A DNA stretch of 64,000 nucleotides, taken from contig JAPXFQ010002811.1 of NCBI GenBank assembly GCA_028564705.1, forward strand, positions 558,001 to 622,000. Direction: 5' to 3'. How positions within the stretch are numbered: position 1 is the first letter of the stretch; each line of letters opens with the position of its first letter. The position numbers and the translations under genes are program-made. Under the pieces are notes generated by a model that was not told the DNA's origin, searched no databases, and saw only the letters and a program-made list of their open reading frames with translations. This document shows, piece by piece, positions 1 through 12,711 of the stretch. Source of the DNA: Apricaphanius iberus. Its lineage: Eukaryota > Chordata > Actinopteri > Cyprinodontiformes > Aphaniidae.

Positions 1-2357
1 ATAGTGGCTCTTACGCTCATCAGTCTTCTGCCTCCTTCTTTATGGTGTGCGTACAGTCTCAGGGTGCTGGATTTTGGATGGAACCCGCCATACATGGTGA
101 GGAGCTTTCGTGTCTTAACATCTGTGGTCTGTATCTCATCCTTTGGCCAACTTGTTATTCCTGCAGGGTATCTGATCACTGGCAGGACGTAACTGTTTAT
201 TGCCTTGGACTTGTTCTTTCCATTGAACTGGCTTCTTAGGACTTGCCTCACTCGTTGGAGGTTTTTGGCTGTTGCTGCCTCCCTTGTTGCCTGATCAAGG
301 TTGCCAATTGCCTACGGTATTCCCATGTACTTGTAACTGTCCTCAATGTCAGCGATTGTTTCCTCTGGGAGTGAGACCCCTTCAGTGTGGACTACCTTGC
401 CTCGCTTCGTGACCATCCTACTACATTTGTCAAGCCCGAATGACATCCTGATCTCATTGCTGTAGATCCTGGTGGTGTGGATAGGGGAATCAATGTCCTG
501 TTCGCTCTTAGCATACAAACTGATGTCATCCATGTAGAGGAGGTGGCTGATCGTAACTCCGTTCTTGAGGCGGTATCCATAGCCAGTCTTGTTGATTATT
601 TGACTTAGAGGGTTCAGACCTATGCAGAACAGTAGTGGGGACAGAGCATCACCTTGGTATATGCCACATTTGATGGACACTTGTGCAAGTGGCTTGCGAT
701 TGGCCTCAAGGGTGGTTCTCCACAACCTCATCGAGTTGGCAATGAATGCTCTAACATTCCTGTTGATGTTGTACAGCTTCAAGCATTCGTTGATCCATGT
801 GTGTGGCATTGAGTCGTAGGCTTTCTTGTAATCAATCCAGGCAGTGCATAGGTTGGTCTTTCGTGATTTGCAGTCTTGGGCAACTGTTCTGTCAACCAGG
901 AGCTGGTGTTTAGCACCTCTGGTATATTTACCGATTTCTTTCTGTGCCTTGCTCATGTATTGATCCATGTGCCTACTTATCTTAGCTGCGATGATGCCTG
1001 ACATGAGCTTCCATGTTGTGGAGAGACAGGTTATTGGCCGATAGTTGGATGGGACTGCATCTTTGGTGGGATCCTTCTGGATCAGGATTGTCTGCCCTGC
1101 GGTTAGCCATTCTGGGTGAGTCCCATCTCTTAGGAGCTGGTTTAGTTGTACTGCCAGGCGCACACTGAGTGCTGTAAGTTTCTTTAGCCAGTAGGCATGG
1201 ATCATGTCAGGGCCTGGTGCTGTCCAGTTTTTCATACCTGAGACTCTTTCTTGGATGTCTGCCACTGTGATGGTAATTGGATTCTGCTAAGGGAGGTTGC
1301 TGTGCTCCTCTCTCAGGGAGACAAGCCATTGAGCACTGCTGTTATGTGCTACCTCTTTTTCCCATACGCTCTTCCAGTACTTTTCAGTTTCCAGCCTTGG
1401 TGGGTCTACTCTGCTGCTATTGCCCTGCCACTGAGCGTACACCTTTGCTGGTTGTGTTGCAAACAGCCTGTTTATTCGTCTGGCTTCATTGTCTTTCGTG
1501 TACCTCTTTAGGCGATAGGGCAAGGCTTGGAGTCTTTGTTTGTCAGTTTCAAGTGCTTCTGGTATGGACATCTGGGTGTACCTCTTTGGTATTGGTCGTT
1601 TCATTGCACCTTTCTGAGCCTCCGTCAGCTGGCTTACTTCTCTCCGAGCTACCTTGACGTTGGTTTCCAGCCGTCTTTTCCACTGTGGGCATTGTTTCTC
1701 ATGGTTGCTCTTATAGCCAAGCATCTCTAGGATCACTGCTGCGGTGTATATCAGCTCATTGGTTTCAGTGATTGACATGGTAGGGATCGCTCTCAATGCT
1801 GCATTCACTGTTTCCTGGAGACTTTTCGAGGGAACTTCACTTAGCCGTTGTAATTGGCGGCGGGGGAGTCTTGCGCCCATTCTTGCCATGATCTTATCTT
1901 TCAGGTCAGTAGCTTCCTTGCTCAGCGTTATGGCTTCACTCATTGGGGGTCCGTTCCCCATCTCTGGTTGGGTAGTTGGTATAACCTCCCCTCTGACCTG
2001 GCATCCTGTCTCCTCCTTGCCGTAGCATTTGTGTTGTATTTCGTTAATCTCAAGTTGTGATAGCAGTTGCCGTTTGTGGATGTTGGAACACTGAGCTACT
2101 AGGTGTTTTGCCGTCAACTGTGATTGTGGGTATCGAAGTAACCATTCAGCCCACATTCTTCTTGTGTAACCCCTCTGATTAGGGTTACTTGAGTAGTAGC
2201 ATTCCAACAGAGCCATATTCTCGCATCTCATCCATTTCCTGGTTGTTGTTCCAGTAGCCCATTTTTCATCAAGGTGCCCTGGTTCCCTAGCACCTGACGC
2301 AGACCTTGTTTGTCCGGGCTGAGCTGGCATCTCATGTATTTCATTGTCTCTCATCAT
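1..2357 (-). pseudogene. R4-clade (Rex6/Dong-like) LINE polyprotein, 5' two thirds, two nonsense codons
   Basis: This is the single ORF of a non-LTR retrotransposon whose reverse transcriptase copies its own RNA into a nicked target. The ATG lies at 2357 and one reading frame runs to the window edge. It is interrupted only by TAG codons at 1287-1289 and 312-314, each of which fits a CAG-to-TAG change. Reverse-transcriptase blocks are visible: TAPGPDMIHAYWLK, PSNYRPITCLST, the motif A region AWIDYKKAYDSMPHTW, GIYQGDALSPLLF and the catalytic YMDD in LLYMDDISLYAK. After the second stop the frame still encodes family-like sequence (RVRQVL, LPVIRYPAGI). R4-clade elements carry a restriction-like endonuclease at the C-terminus; that part lies outside the window. 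The assignment to R4/Rex6 rather than R2 comes from remembered sequence similarity. The copy is dead unless the stops are read through, but it has no frameshift. Confidence 0.85.
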
Positions 2358-2370
2358 GGTATGAGGTAGG

Positions 2371-2473
2371 CAGTAGCATTAAGGGTCTTGCCCAAGGACC
2401 CACACTGGATGGTGTTCATAGCTCCCTTTTTGCCCAAGGCGGGATTCGAACCTGGGTCTCCCGCTTGCCAGCC

Positions 2474-2476
<3 letters not shown>
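2371..2476 (-). repeat. tRNA-derived SINE fragment
   Basis: The minus strand reads a tRNA-like T-arm/B-box, GGTTCGAATCCC (2441-2452), followed by CCTTGGGCAAGACCCTTAA, a tract typical of vertebrate CORE-type SINE bodies. The A-box side is lost where a (TA)n array begins. It ends only about 20 bp before the start codon of the R4-like LINE, so it may be part of that element's 5' leader rather than an independent insertion. Confidence 0.5.

Positions 2477-2541
<65 letters not shown>
2474..2541. repeat. (TA)n microsatellite
   Basis: An almost perfect alternating TA run of about 68 bp separates the SINE fragment from the L1 fragment. Confidence 0.97.
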
Positions 2542-3955
<1,414 letters not shown>

Positions 3956-3959
3956 TTCC

Positions 3960-5350
3960 AGTGAGATCATTTTGTGACCAATTTTTCCAATAGTCAAATG
4001 TATTAATAAAATTACGCAGGGATTAGCATTGACAATCGCTCATGTAGCATAGTTTCAAGAAAAATTTACATCAGATCTTTTTATTTGCTGTTCCTTGTGA
4101 GTAGTTAGGTGTTTTTTTGTTTTTGTTTTTAATCCTAATCTTAGGGAATCTCAAATAAAGTGAACTGTAATAAACTAGCTGATTGCAACTGGTTGATATT
4201 ACCAGAGTACTATTCTAATGTCAATTAGGCAACTTCTCTTTTGAGTAAATGAAAACCTTTGCTCCTATTAGTGTACCAAGAAATGTTTGAGATTTTGATG
4301 AAGAAAGGGGGTTGAAGGAGAGTACAGTCAAGTCCAGTTTACAGTGATAAATAAATTGTGCATACAGTATGTGCAAGAAGGATCTGAAACATTGCATAAC
4401 ACTTTTATTACGAGATAAAGGAACATATAACACCATCTATAAATATAGAACTTTATATATGCAGCAAGCGGAGTGTCTTTTTTCTAATCATCACCATTTG
4501 AACTAATTTGTAAAGTTAAAACATCCCTCTAAATCTGTTTTCCGCATGCTCTTCTCTTTTTCCCATTTCTTCTCATCTGTCTGCCACTTTTTTTTTAGTA
4601 ATTTCAGCATGTTGTAACACTTCAGCACAGTACCTGCTGATCGGTAGCTTTGATGACCGCACTGAATGTGAAATGATTTCCTTTGCAGTTTTTTTTTTCC
4701 CTGACATCAGAAAAATTGCATGATGGTGGCGTAAGCTGTTTTCCCGCACTGAAATCAACACACTGTGCACAAGACATAATTGATTAACTTGCACAGCTGC
4801 AGAAAACAATAATGGTGTGATATAAATGCAATAAATGTTTAATTTGTTACTTTTGTTGTTTAGGAAATTGCTTTACTTTTTCATGCATACAGAAGACATT
4901 TTTGTCTATTTATTTTGAGGCTGTTTTCCCCTGGACTCTTTACTCCCTTTGAAAGGAACTGAGAAAACATTGAATTAAAAGTGCAAAATAAAATTTTCTA
5001 ATGTATCTGGATATTACTTTGGTAATGGTTACATTTTATTATTGATCACTTAAAGTGGCCCAATGTTTCAAACTTTTAATCTTATCTGGTCAGGTCTGTT
5101 TTTGGATGGAGAAATTATCTCTCATTTAGTGGATTATATAAGTTCTAGGACACAAGTACAAAGGATGTACTGATTTCAAACCAAATGGTTGGAAAATGTG
5201 CAACAGCAAATTTACATTTTCCCTTTGCTCATCCAACTAACTAATGTTAAAGTCAGCTGTGTTGCCTTAGATCAGACAGGCTAATAGTAAAACTTTTTTT
5301 GAAGCTTTATATGCAGTGTGTACAGCAAATTGAATGGTTGCTAGTGTTTA
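3960..5350. other. No recognised feature
   Basis: AT-rich sequence with short poly-T tracts and no frame above 80 codons that resembles a protein. A pyrimidine tract ending in TAG near 4548-4599 looks like a splice acceptor, but the following sequence has early stops, so no exon is called. Confidence 0.5.
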
Positions 5351-5354
5351 TGAG

Positions 5355-5450
5355 TCCAGTTCAATTCAGTTTTTTTATTTATTGTCAATTCAAAATAGAC
5401 GTAATCTCAAGGTACTTTACAGTAAAAGTCATCTTAATTCAATAACACAT
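5355..5450 (-). repeat. LINE/SINE 3'-tail fragment (GAATT-type)
   Basis: The minus strand reads GTAAAGTACCTTGAGATTAC...TCTATTTTGAATTGACAATAAAT and then ACTGAATTGAACTGG. This is the 'AAAGTGCCTTGAGATGA ... TATATAAAT, GAATT-repeat' ending common on teleost LINEs and SINEs. A clearer relative is at 53285-53450. Confidence 0.5.
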
Positions 5451-5597
5451 ATATTCCAATCAAATAAAAGTTTTATATTTAAGGAATGACTGCATGAAGT
5501 AGCAAAATTAAGAAAAGTAGTCACTCTATCCTCTAAAAGTATAGGGGCTTTATTTATTTTTTCCTGATTTTTATTTATTTCAAATAAAGAAATTGCG

Positions 5598-5641
5598 AGC
5601 ACAACCAATGGTGCGACAAAAATCGCACCATTGGTTGTGCT
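5598..5641. repeat. Perfect 19-bp inverted repeat (hairpin)
   Basis: The left arm AGCACAACCAATGGTGCGA (5598-5616) and the right arm TCGCACCATTGGTTGTGCT (5623-5641) are perfect reverse complements around a 6-nt CAAAAA spacer. The following GGGTGATCTACTAAAATTG resembles GGGTGATTTACTGAGATTG inside the element at 29281-30233, so the hairpin probably belongs to a related DNA transposon. Confidence 0.9.
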
Positions 5642-5967
5642 TTTTTTCCGGGTGATCTACTAAAATTGCCATAAAGAGCAGTATTAAAATGAAGACTTTG
5701 TGCACACTGCTGGCCTTCTCTGGCCTTTGCAAATGAGGAGCAATAGGCGCAATGGATTCTTGATGTGTCTTTGTTGAAAAAAGAGTGAAAAAAAAAACCA
5801 CACGGACGGGCGGGCGAAAAGACTGTGACATCAGGTGAGTATGACTAACAGGACGGGAACAGTGCAGAGGCTGACCAGGAGGAAATCCAAGGGAGGTTGA
5901 CGGCGGCAGAGGATCCAGGGAAGTTCAGGAGAGGAGCTCAGGAGATAAGCTGCCGACACAGGAATCC

Positions 5968-6953
5968 TATGGAGCTAGAATTGGGACTTTAGTTTTGTAC
6001 CTGTAACATTCATTTTTATTGACCAATTCTGACGATTGCAGACACTGAAGCGTGTGTGTGTGAATGTGTATGTGTGTGCGTGTGTTCGTGTGCACACAGT
6101 TCAAATCTAGTGAGGCAAATTGCCTTCTTCTTATTATTCTTAGCAAGTGGCTAACAACGTTGGTGCATTTCCGCCGCCTTCTATGCTTGGAGAGCGGGTC
6201 GGGCTAAAGAGCTTTTACCAAATTATCTCACCTGCATTTATAAATTCTATTACTAATTTACATGTCTCTCTCCACTTAATACATATTTTTATTTAAATCT
6301 CCATCTTTCGCTATTTTTCACTATTTTTGGAGTTTCCTTCTATTCTCTAATTCTTTAAAACAGCAACACAAGTTCTGTTTCTTTATATTCACTACAAATA
6401 CTTGAGAGATGTTTTCCTATTAAATATAGTGTAGTATTTAATCCCATATGACCCTTTCTCAAACATTGTATTATTTTTTAATCCCTACTACTCAATCTCT
6501 TAATATTCATTTTCCCTGTTTTTTAAAACAAATGTCATCCTTTATTTCCTTTTTATTACAGCCACCTACTGGTAAATAGTGTGAATGTAATCAAGTTTTG
6601 AAGTGAGCTGTGCAGAGCCCTACCTTCCTTCTGCCATGATTTGATAGAAATTCGCAAATCATGATTTGTTGGTCAAAATCAGCAAGCCACTCATTGGTTC
6701 TTCTAGGCAAGCCAAATATGGTAAACAGTTATCTGTAACTTGAAACTTGTAACTTGATACTTGAAATTTGAAACTTGAAATATGTAACTTGAAAACTGAA
6801 ACTTGAACCTTGTAACTTGTATTTTTAAAATGTGTGCAAGTCAAAAACATTAATTACAAGTGCAAAACATAAGTTATAAGTACAAAATATAAGTTACAAG
6901 TACAAAAATTAAAGTTACAGGTACAAAACTTAAGTCCCAATTCTAGCTCCATA
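5968..6953. mobile_element. Non-autonomous DNA element with about 42-bp TIRs and GAATCC target-site duplication
   Basis: The ends are inverted copies beginning TATGGAGCTAGAATTGGGAC and continuing through a TTTTGTACCTGTAAC tract at both ends. GAATCC flanks the element on both sides (5962-5967 and 6954-6959), consistent with a 6-bp duplication. No ORF is present. The right third (about 6725-6930) is built of degenerate units of roughly 10 bp of the type AAACTTGTAACTTG. A second copy starts at about 38672. I do not recognise the superfamily; a 6-bp duplication is unlike hAT (8), Tc1 (TA) or Harbinger (TWA). Confidence 0.75.
6725..6930. repeat. Degenerate decamer array (CTTGTAA / CTTGAAA units)
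   Basis: About 200 bp consist of short variations on GTAACTTGAAACTTG. They switch strand in the second half to AAGTTACAAGTACAAAA, so the array is partly self-complementary. It lies inside the GAATCC-flanked element and ends at its right terminus. Confidence 0.7.
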
Positions 6954-6959
6954 GAATCC

Positions 6960-7565
6960 AGGAGGAACAATGAGGATCTGGAGCTGCGAGGAAGAGGTAA
7001 GTTTGCAATTAGTAACACTCAGGAAAATTCTATCAGAGAAGCTCAAAGAGTAATGTTTGGCCATGTTACCACGCGTAGAAGCGAGAACAATCTGGCGCCA
7101 CCATACAGGATCCTCTCCCCATTTCTGCCTGGAACAAACTAGCTCACATGAGCAGCACCTGTGACTGCTGCCTGCCACACCCCTGCACAAAAGGTGAGAG
7201 AGCAAAACGCAAACAGAGCAACCAAACTCAAGCACATATCGAACGGAATCCCAACACTCTAACCATAAGCTTTATCAAAAAGGAATGTTTGGGGCTGGAC
7301 TTAGAAGTCAACAGTGTCTGCCGCATGGACTAAAACAGATGATGGTACTAGGGAAGTGTGATGAGCAATGTACCTTTGGAACCAATTTGGATGAAAACCA
7401 CACAATGTTGTCAAATCCAAAACTTCTGTTTCACACCACAAAAAAAGGTTTTAAAAGCCTCAACTGACACAAACTGATCACATGTAGTATTTTGCCAAAA
7501 ACTTTTTGCATCTTAATGAGATGTACAGACACAATAGAACACTTCTATGAGGTAAAAAGCCTCAA
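6960..7565. other. No recognised feature
   Basis: No protein-like frame or repeat structure was recognised here. The sequence joins the left flank of the 5968-6953 element through the duplicated GAATCC, so both flanks are one older locus. Confidence 0.4.
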
Positions 7566-7569
7566 TTAA

Positions 7570-8059
7570 AGCTGTTGTCTGGAATATTAAGAGAGAGTGA
7601 GATTTCTTGAATCCCACTACCAAGGCCCCTCCCTAGACACCCCTCCCTCCCGCTCCGTCTAGCCCTCCTCAACAATTGTGCAAGCCAGCATCACCTGTGT
7701 TGTCAGAGCCAGTCAGAGACGAAAGCAGCAAGGGGTATCAAGAATCATCCGATTTTATTTTGTTATGGACATTTCATAGGTGAGCGACTTCTACATGACT
7801 GACGCTCTCTTCCAATATGGTGACTGTAAACAGCAGCAGTCTGTGCATGCATGTAAATTGACAGCCAACAATGCTTAAAATCGAATCCTATTGGTTACAA
7901 ACCTTTGACAGTCAATGTGAAATGCATAGGGGGTAAATAGGGAGGGGAAGGACTTTGAAAAAATAACAAATGTGGTGGAACACTACAGTATATAACCACA
8001 CTATCATTTTAGAGCTTTTTAAAACTTTGATACATAAATATATTCTGTGGACTGCAGCT
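7570..8059. mobile_element. TTAA-flanked non-autonomous DNA element (490 bp)
   Basis: TTAA lies on both sides (7566-7569 and 8060-8063). The ends are related inverted sequences, AGCTGTTGTCTGGAATAT on the left and AGCTGCAGTCCACAGAATAT on the right when reverse-complemented. TTAA target sites are typical of piggyBac and Kolobok elements. There is no coding frame. The TIRs are imperfect, so this is a moderate call. Confidence 0.55.
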
Positions 8060-8870
8060 TTAAGGTTGGAAAGCTTTAGGAAGATCTGAAACTTGGGATG
8101 GTGAACATCAATTTATTTCTCACATTTCATATTTATAGTTTAGGTTCTCTGCAGCACACCATAGCAAACACTGTCATCATCTAATAACCTTTATAGTAAC
8201 GTATCTGGCCATTTTAAAGGGGGATATTATGCAAAATTGACTTTTAACGTGTAACATCCTGATAACTTATTTCATCATTAAAACGTGCCTGAAGTGTTGC
8301 TTTCACTTCGTCACTTTTGTTTGAATAATTTTTGAGTCTCTGCTGGTAGTTATTGGGGGTCCTGAAACGCCTGATCCCACCTTTTCCTCTCTTTTTCCCC
8401 CCCATCTCCTTTTCCACCAAGCTGCTGTGCCCGCAGCCCTCCCCCTCCCCTCCCCACCCATCTCAGGCAGTTAGCTTAGGCTAATTCTAAGGCTAAGAGT
8501 TTGGACTCCCACTGGGAACAATCCTAGGGCGAAAAAGATCTGTTATCATGGCGCAAATCACTTCACAGAAGACTGCTTTCTAAACAAAAGCTTTTTTGAT
8601 AGTGAATTAATAAACATATTATAAAATATTTATAAAAGGGTTCCAAGGAAGTTAAATATTACAAAGCCGACACGTCTTGTGAAAGCCTCTGAATTCTCTC
8701 TGGTTCTTCAAAAACTCACTTTCAGGGTCGGATATTGATCATTTGCGTGTTGTCTTACAATCTCCTGTGTTGCCATTGTTCACCAATGAGTCCGACTCCA
8801 TGAGCATGCTGTGATAATAACCTGTATATAACGTCCTGCAGGGGAGTTTAACAAAGGGTAGGAGGGCTTA

Positions 8871-10042
8871 CGCTGTGTCCACACTGAACGCGTTAGGAGC
8901 GACTAAAAAGCACAACACACGCTTAGCTGTTCGCGTGCACATGATCACCTTAAAGCGTGTACAAAGCAAGCTGGTCACGCTTAAAATATGGTATTTTCAC
9001 GCCCGAACTGGCCTTCAGCGGAGCTGGGGCCAGAGTGCATCTGCCAGTGGATTATGGACAGAGCTGACGGAGGACTGCGTGTTTGGCCCGGGCTTCAGCG
9101 GAGCTGGGGCTAGAATGCAGCTGGCGGTGGATTATGGATTATGGTCTCCGATCTGACGGAGGACAGAGTGGATTACGTGTTCGGCCTGGCCTCCGGTAGA
9201 GCTGGGACCGCTGCACTGGGGGTTTGGTGAGCTACAGATACAGTCTAGCTACGGCGGAGGGATCCATAAACAGCAGCGAGCTTCTCATAAACACCGGCTA
9301 CTCGCCGCCTGGAGAACGTGACCTGCTCGCCCGGTTTTTGCCGTGAAGGTCCAAGCTTCGCCTGCCGAAACACCAACTACATTACTGAGCAGCTGTCCAT
9401 CCGTCTGCGGTTCGTAAAAGTTTATAATATTCGAGCAGCGTGGGACGTGGTGCGGGAGCTGCTACCAGGAAACCAGGTGAGGAGGCCGTTTCAAGGCTCA
9501 CTTCAAGGCCGAGAGGTGCTTTTACAGCAACAATGGCTCTTTTAAGAGTCACCCACAAACCTCTTAAGAGCATTCCTGTCTAAATAGTTTAATCTATTTA
9601 TATATTTTTTTATACCTGTCTCTGTATTGAAAACAGCTTGTGTCATGTAGCTCGGGGTGATTAGCCACGATGTTTATCAGTATTTCCTCCATGTCCTGCT
9701 GAGGCTGTGACTCTATGACAGACACAGAATCAGTGAAACTCTGTCCCCGGATTGGTTGTCGCGGCGCGATTTAATGCTGGAGTTCAGATTTTTCCAACTC
9801 GAGCGATAGACGCCATGAGTGCGATTGCACAAAATGCACCACATAAAATGCAGCGCGAATTTTCCATCACATCTGTAGCGCGAATTGCTAGCGCAAATCA
9901 GGCAGAAAAGCTTTTTCGCGACGCAAATCTGCTTCTGAAGTGTCGCGGGACCCCAAGTTGCGCTTCATTGCGCTCCTCCATTGATTTTACATGTAAACCT
10001 GAAGCTCTAGTCGCTCCTATCGCGTTCAGTGTGGACACAGCG
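8871..10042. mobile_element. PIF/Harbinger-like non-autonomous element (1,172 bp) flanked by TTA
   Basis: Both ends begin CGCTGTGTCCACACTGAACG and continue as CGNTAGGAGCGACTA, giving TIRs of about 35 bp with one visible mismatch. TTA is duplicated at 8868-8870 and 10043-10045, which fits the TWA target of PIF/Harbinger transposases. The interior is GC-richer than its surroundings and contains an imperfect tandem repeat at about 9008-9230. No transposase or Myb-like frame is recognisable, so it would depend on a related element in trans. Confidence 0.75.
9008..9230. repeat. Imperfect tandem repeat, unit about 80-100 bp, 2 to 3 copies
   Basis: The unit begins CTTCAGCGGAGCTGGGGC and recurs at about 9013, 9091 and, decayed, at 9189. 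Shared internal tracts include GTGGATTATGG and CTGACGGAGGAC. Confidence 0.65.
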
Positions 10043-10199
10043 TTAGAGAGGCTCAGGCGAATGTCAAGGCGTCAAACACAGAAGTGATGAGAAGGCAAAT
10101 TTCTTAAGGTGGATTTTTATATATACAGGATTTTAAGAATGATTTAGGGTAAAAGTTTAATCTGAGTGTGCTATACAAAAGCATAATACCACCCACCCC

Positions 10200-12040
10200 C
10201 CACCGCCCGTGTAATAGAAAAATTCAGTAGGAACAAAAAAAACAGTTTTTTAAAATCAAATATAGCTAATTAACATGCTTATTGGACTGTTGGAAGGTGG
10301 CTAACCTATTTTGCCTTTAAAGATAATATTTGAAAATGTTTTTTTTTTCCTGTCTATAGTTATTTTAACCTCCTCCTAAATATTTATATCTTAAGTTTAT
10401 TGGGGACTCTAAATTGCCCTTTGGTATAAGAGCATGAAAGGTTGTTCACCTTTTTTTAATACTTTATTATACACACACAGATAATTAATGAATGGATTCT
10501 TCTTTGACTTAAAATGGATAGGATTTCCCACCATACAGCATGCAACTGTAAGGGTCTTTGTGTGTCTTTGTACAGAGTGTGTGTTTGTGTTCTTACCTTC
10601 CCCTCTCAGGACGCGGCAGGCAGGTGCTGCACCAGCCATATCCAGTTAGTGCCATTCAAGAAGGTGCTTTAGTAGAACAGAGACTACCTGAATCAGATGC
10701 CAGATGATTGGACACTGCAGAGTGGTAATCATGCCAGCTCTAGCAGTTCTTTCGAAGAATTACTGTGTATTTACTTACCTTTGTCTATTCCTCATATTTT
10801 TCGCAGTCCCTCCCGAATTCCTGGACCTGCTTGTCTCCCACCGCAGCCATAGCATACAAGCATCTGTCTCTTTCTGGCTCCCTAACCAGCCTTCCTCACT
10901 GTTCCTCTTCTAAGCCCTCCTAAGATCTGCTCATTGGATCATCGCCTGCCTTACCTCCCTGTCAACTCTCGAACACCTATCATATTCACCAATTTCTAGA
11001 ATCTAAAAGGAAAAAGTATCATCTCACAATTCACACCTCTGCCAGTCACAGACACTTCGGATCCACTACCTCACCTCTCAGAAATCCTCATCTTCATCTA
11101 CAAGTAAGAAATTATATCTCAGTCTCAGGACTATTTTAGATTCCCTGCTTCTCGTTACTCATCTCTGTGCAGGGTGCCAGCTGAACATGAAGGACTACCT
11201 CAAAACAATACAATCACATTTAACTGATTTCTTGTGGTCTGAGTCAAGTGTGTTCATGACAAGAGTCTCTCTGCAAATATGACAGCAACAGAAAATAGTT
11301 GGGCCTGCTGCTACTGTTAGAGTGGACCCAGCCGTTTTTTGACACATTTGTCCTTCCCCATTCACTGTGTGACAAAGTCGCTCATGATGTTCAAACTCCA
11401 TTCAACAAAGCCTTGTTCTCGTGAGGCTTGATCCCTCCTAACCCCATGTCTCTCTTTCTTTCACTTTCCTGTCTCTCTCCTCCACCCTTCAGCTTTCTGT
11501 CTCTCGTGCTCCTCTTCTTCCTCGCTGGCTTTCCATCTTTCCCCTTTAAGCTGTCTGCATGTGCTTTTCTCTCCTTTGCCCTCCCTTCTCTCTTTGTTCC
11601 AGGGATCAAACGAGTATCTCTGCCGTCCATACTCCGTCACCTGGGAGAACAAACACACACCTACACACAAGGCCTGTCTCTGTAGTTCGTACTAGTGTTA
11701 ATGTTTCTTCTAGGGGTTTCAGTGGAGTCTTGTCCACAGGATGTTCTAACCTTTCAACTCACCAATCGCTCTAGATCAAAGAAGATATTAGAAGGAAAAG
11801 ACCAGAGACACAAAGAGCAAATAGGAAAAGATTAAAACTGTGGATAGAGTTTTTTAGGAATTGAAGTACAATAACTATGCTAAAGATCAGAGCAGCGTCA
11901 GAGTAAAAATAATCAAGCAAATGTTAAAACCCAAGTGGGCTTTTCCCTGAAGAGGTAGCTCCTCTGGTTGAAATTTTAGGGACAGAAAAGTCAAAGCAAA
12001 AGCGTGTTTTATCAAGGAAAGTAGGTTTTTTTTTTGATAC
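10200..12040. other. No recognised gene; pyrimidine-rich patch
   Basis: The stretch 11428-11610 is strongly C+T-rich on the plus strand, which produces mirror-image low-complexity frames on both strands. Nothing else is recognised. Confidence 0.45.
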
Positions 12041-12054
12041 TTATAATTTTCCAC

Positions 12055-12394
12055 TCCATCCATCCATGTTCTTAACCGCTTAATCCTTAATGGGTCACGG
12101 GGGTGCTGGTGCCTATCTCCAGCTGTCAACAGGCGAGAGGCAGGGTACACCCTAGACAGGTCGCCAGTCCATCACAGGGCAGGACAAACAACCATGCACA
12201 CACTCACACCTAAGGACAATTTACAGTGATCAATTAACCTGACAGTCATGTTTTTGGAATGTGGGAGGAAGCCGGAGTACCTGGAGGGAACCCACGCATG
12301 CACAGGGAGAACATGCAAACTCCATGCAGAAAGACCCTGGGCTGGGATACGAACCCACAACCTTCTTGCTGCAAGGCAACAGTGCTAACCAGCC
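12055..12394 (-). mobile_element. tRNA-derived SINE with (GGAT)n tail and 10-bp target-site duplication
   Basis: Read on the minus strand, a tRNA-like head has an A-box region TGGTTAGCACTG and B-box GGGTTCGTATCCC (12344-12356). The body has the common fish tracts ATGCAGAAAGACCC, GGAGTTTGCATGTTCTCCC and TTGGCGACCTG-type sequence (here GGACTGGCGACCTGTC). It ends in (GGAT)n, as RTE-mobilised SINEs do. AATTTTCCAC is perfectly duplicated at 12045-12054 and 12395-12404. Confidence 0.85.
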
Positions 12395-12711
12395 AATTTT
12401 CCACGCTGTTATGATATTAATTGTAGGTTCCTTTGATACTGATATTACAATGTTGGCTTGGGCCTTTGGGATTTTCTTTTTTTGTATCCTTTGTTTCTTT
12501 AGCTGCAAATATAGTTCTAGCTTAAAGACTTCTGGCTACTTGTATGGTTGTAATGTTATGTTATGCTAAAAAATTTACTTTGCAAAAAACTACTGGTATA
12601 AAAGTTTATGATGAAGGTTAAACACTATGGTGTGAATTTTTTCAATATGTTTTTTTACTGATTGATAATTACACTATTGAAACAATCTGAAACTTAAAAA
12701 AATGAAAAATT

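Larger units (their letters stand above)
8219..10194. mobile_element. Older DNA element with GGGGGATATTATGC-type ends, interrupted by a younger one
   Basis: The left end GGGGGATATTATGCAAAA and the right end AAAAGCATAATACCACCC are inverted relatives. Between them lies a complete TTA-flanked element (8871-10042). Removing that leaves about 0.8 kb. The left half has a C-rich patch near 8395-8460. No target-site duplication is clear because the right flank is a C-run. Confidence 0.45.

Noticed and set aside
4548..4809. Splice acceptor and exon after a pyrimidine tract
   Set aside because: Stops appear at once in the following sequence and nothing resembles a protein.
5598..5641. microRNA precursor
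   Set aside because: A perfect 19-bp stem with a 6-nt loop is too short for a typical pre-miRNA and sits in repeat sequence.
6725..6930. Regular short repeats suggesting a CRISPR-like array
   Set aside because: Units are degenerate, about 10 bp, without unique spacers, inside a transposon, in a fish genome.
11391..11685. Overlapping frames on both strands as a host exon
   Set aside because: They follow from a C+T-rich tract; no splice-site pair or domain.
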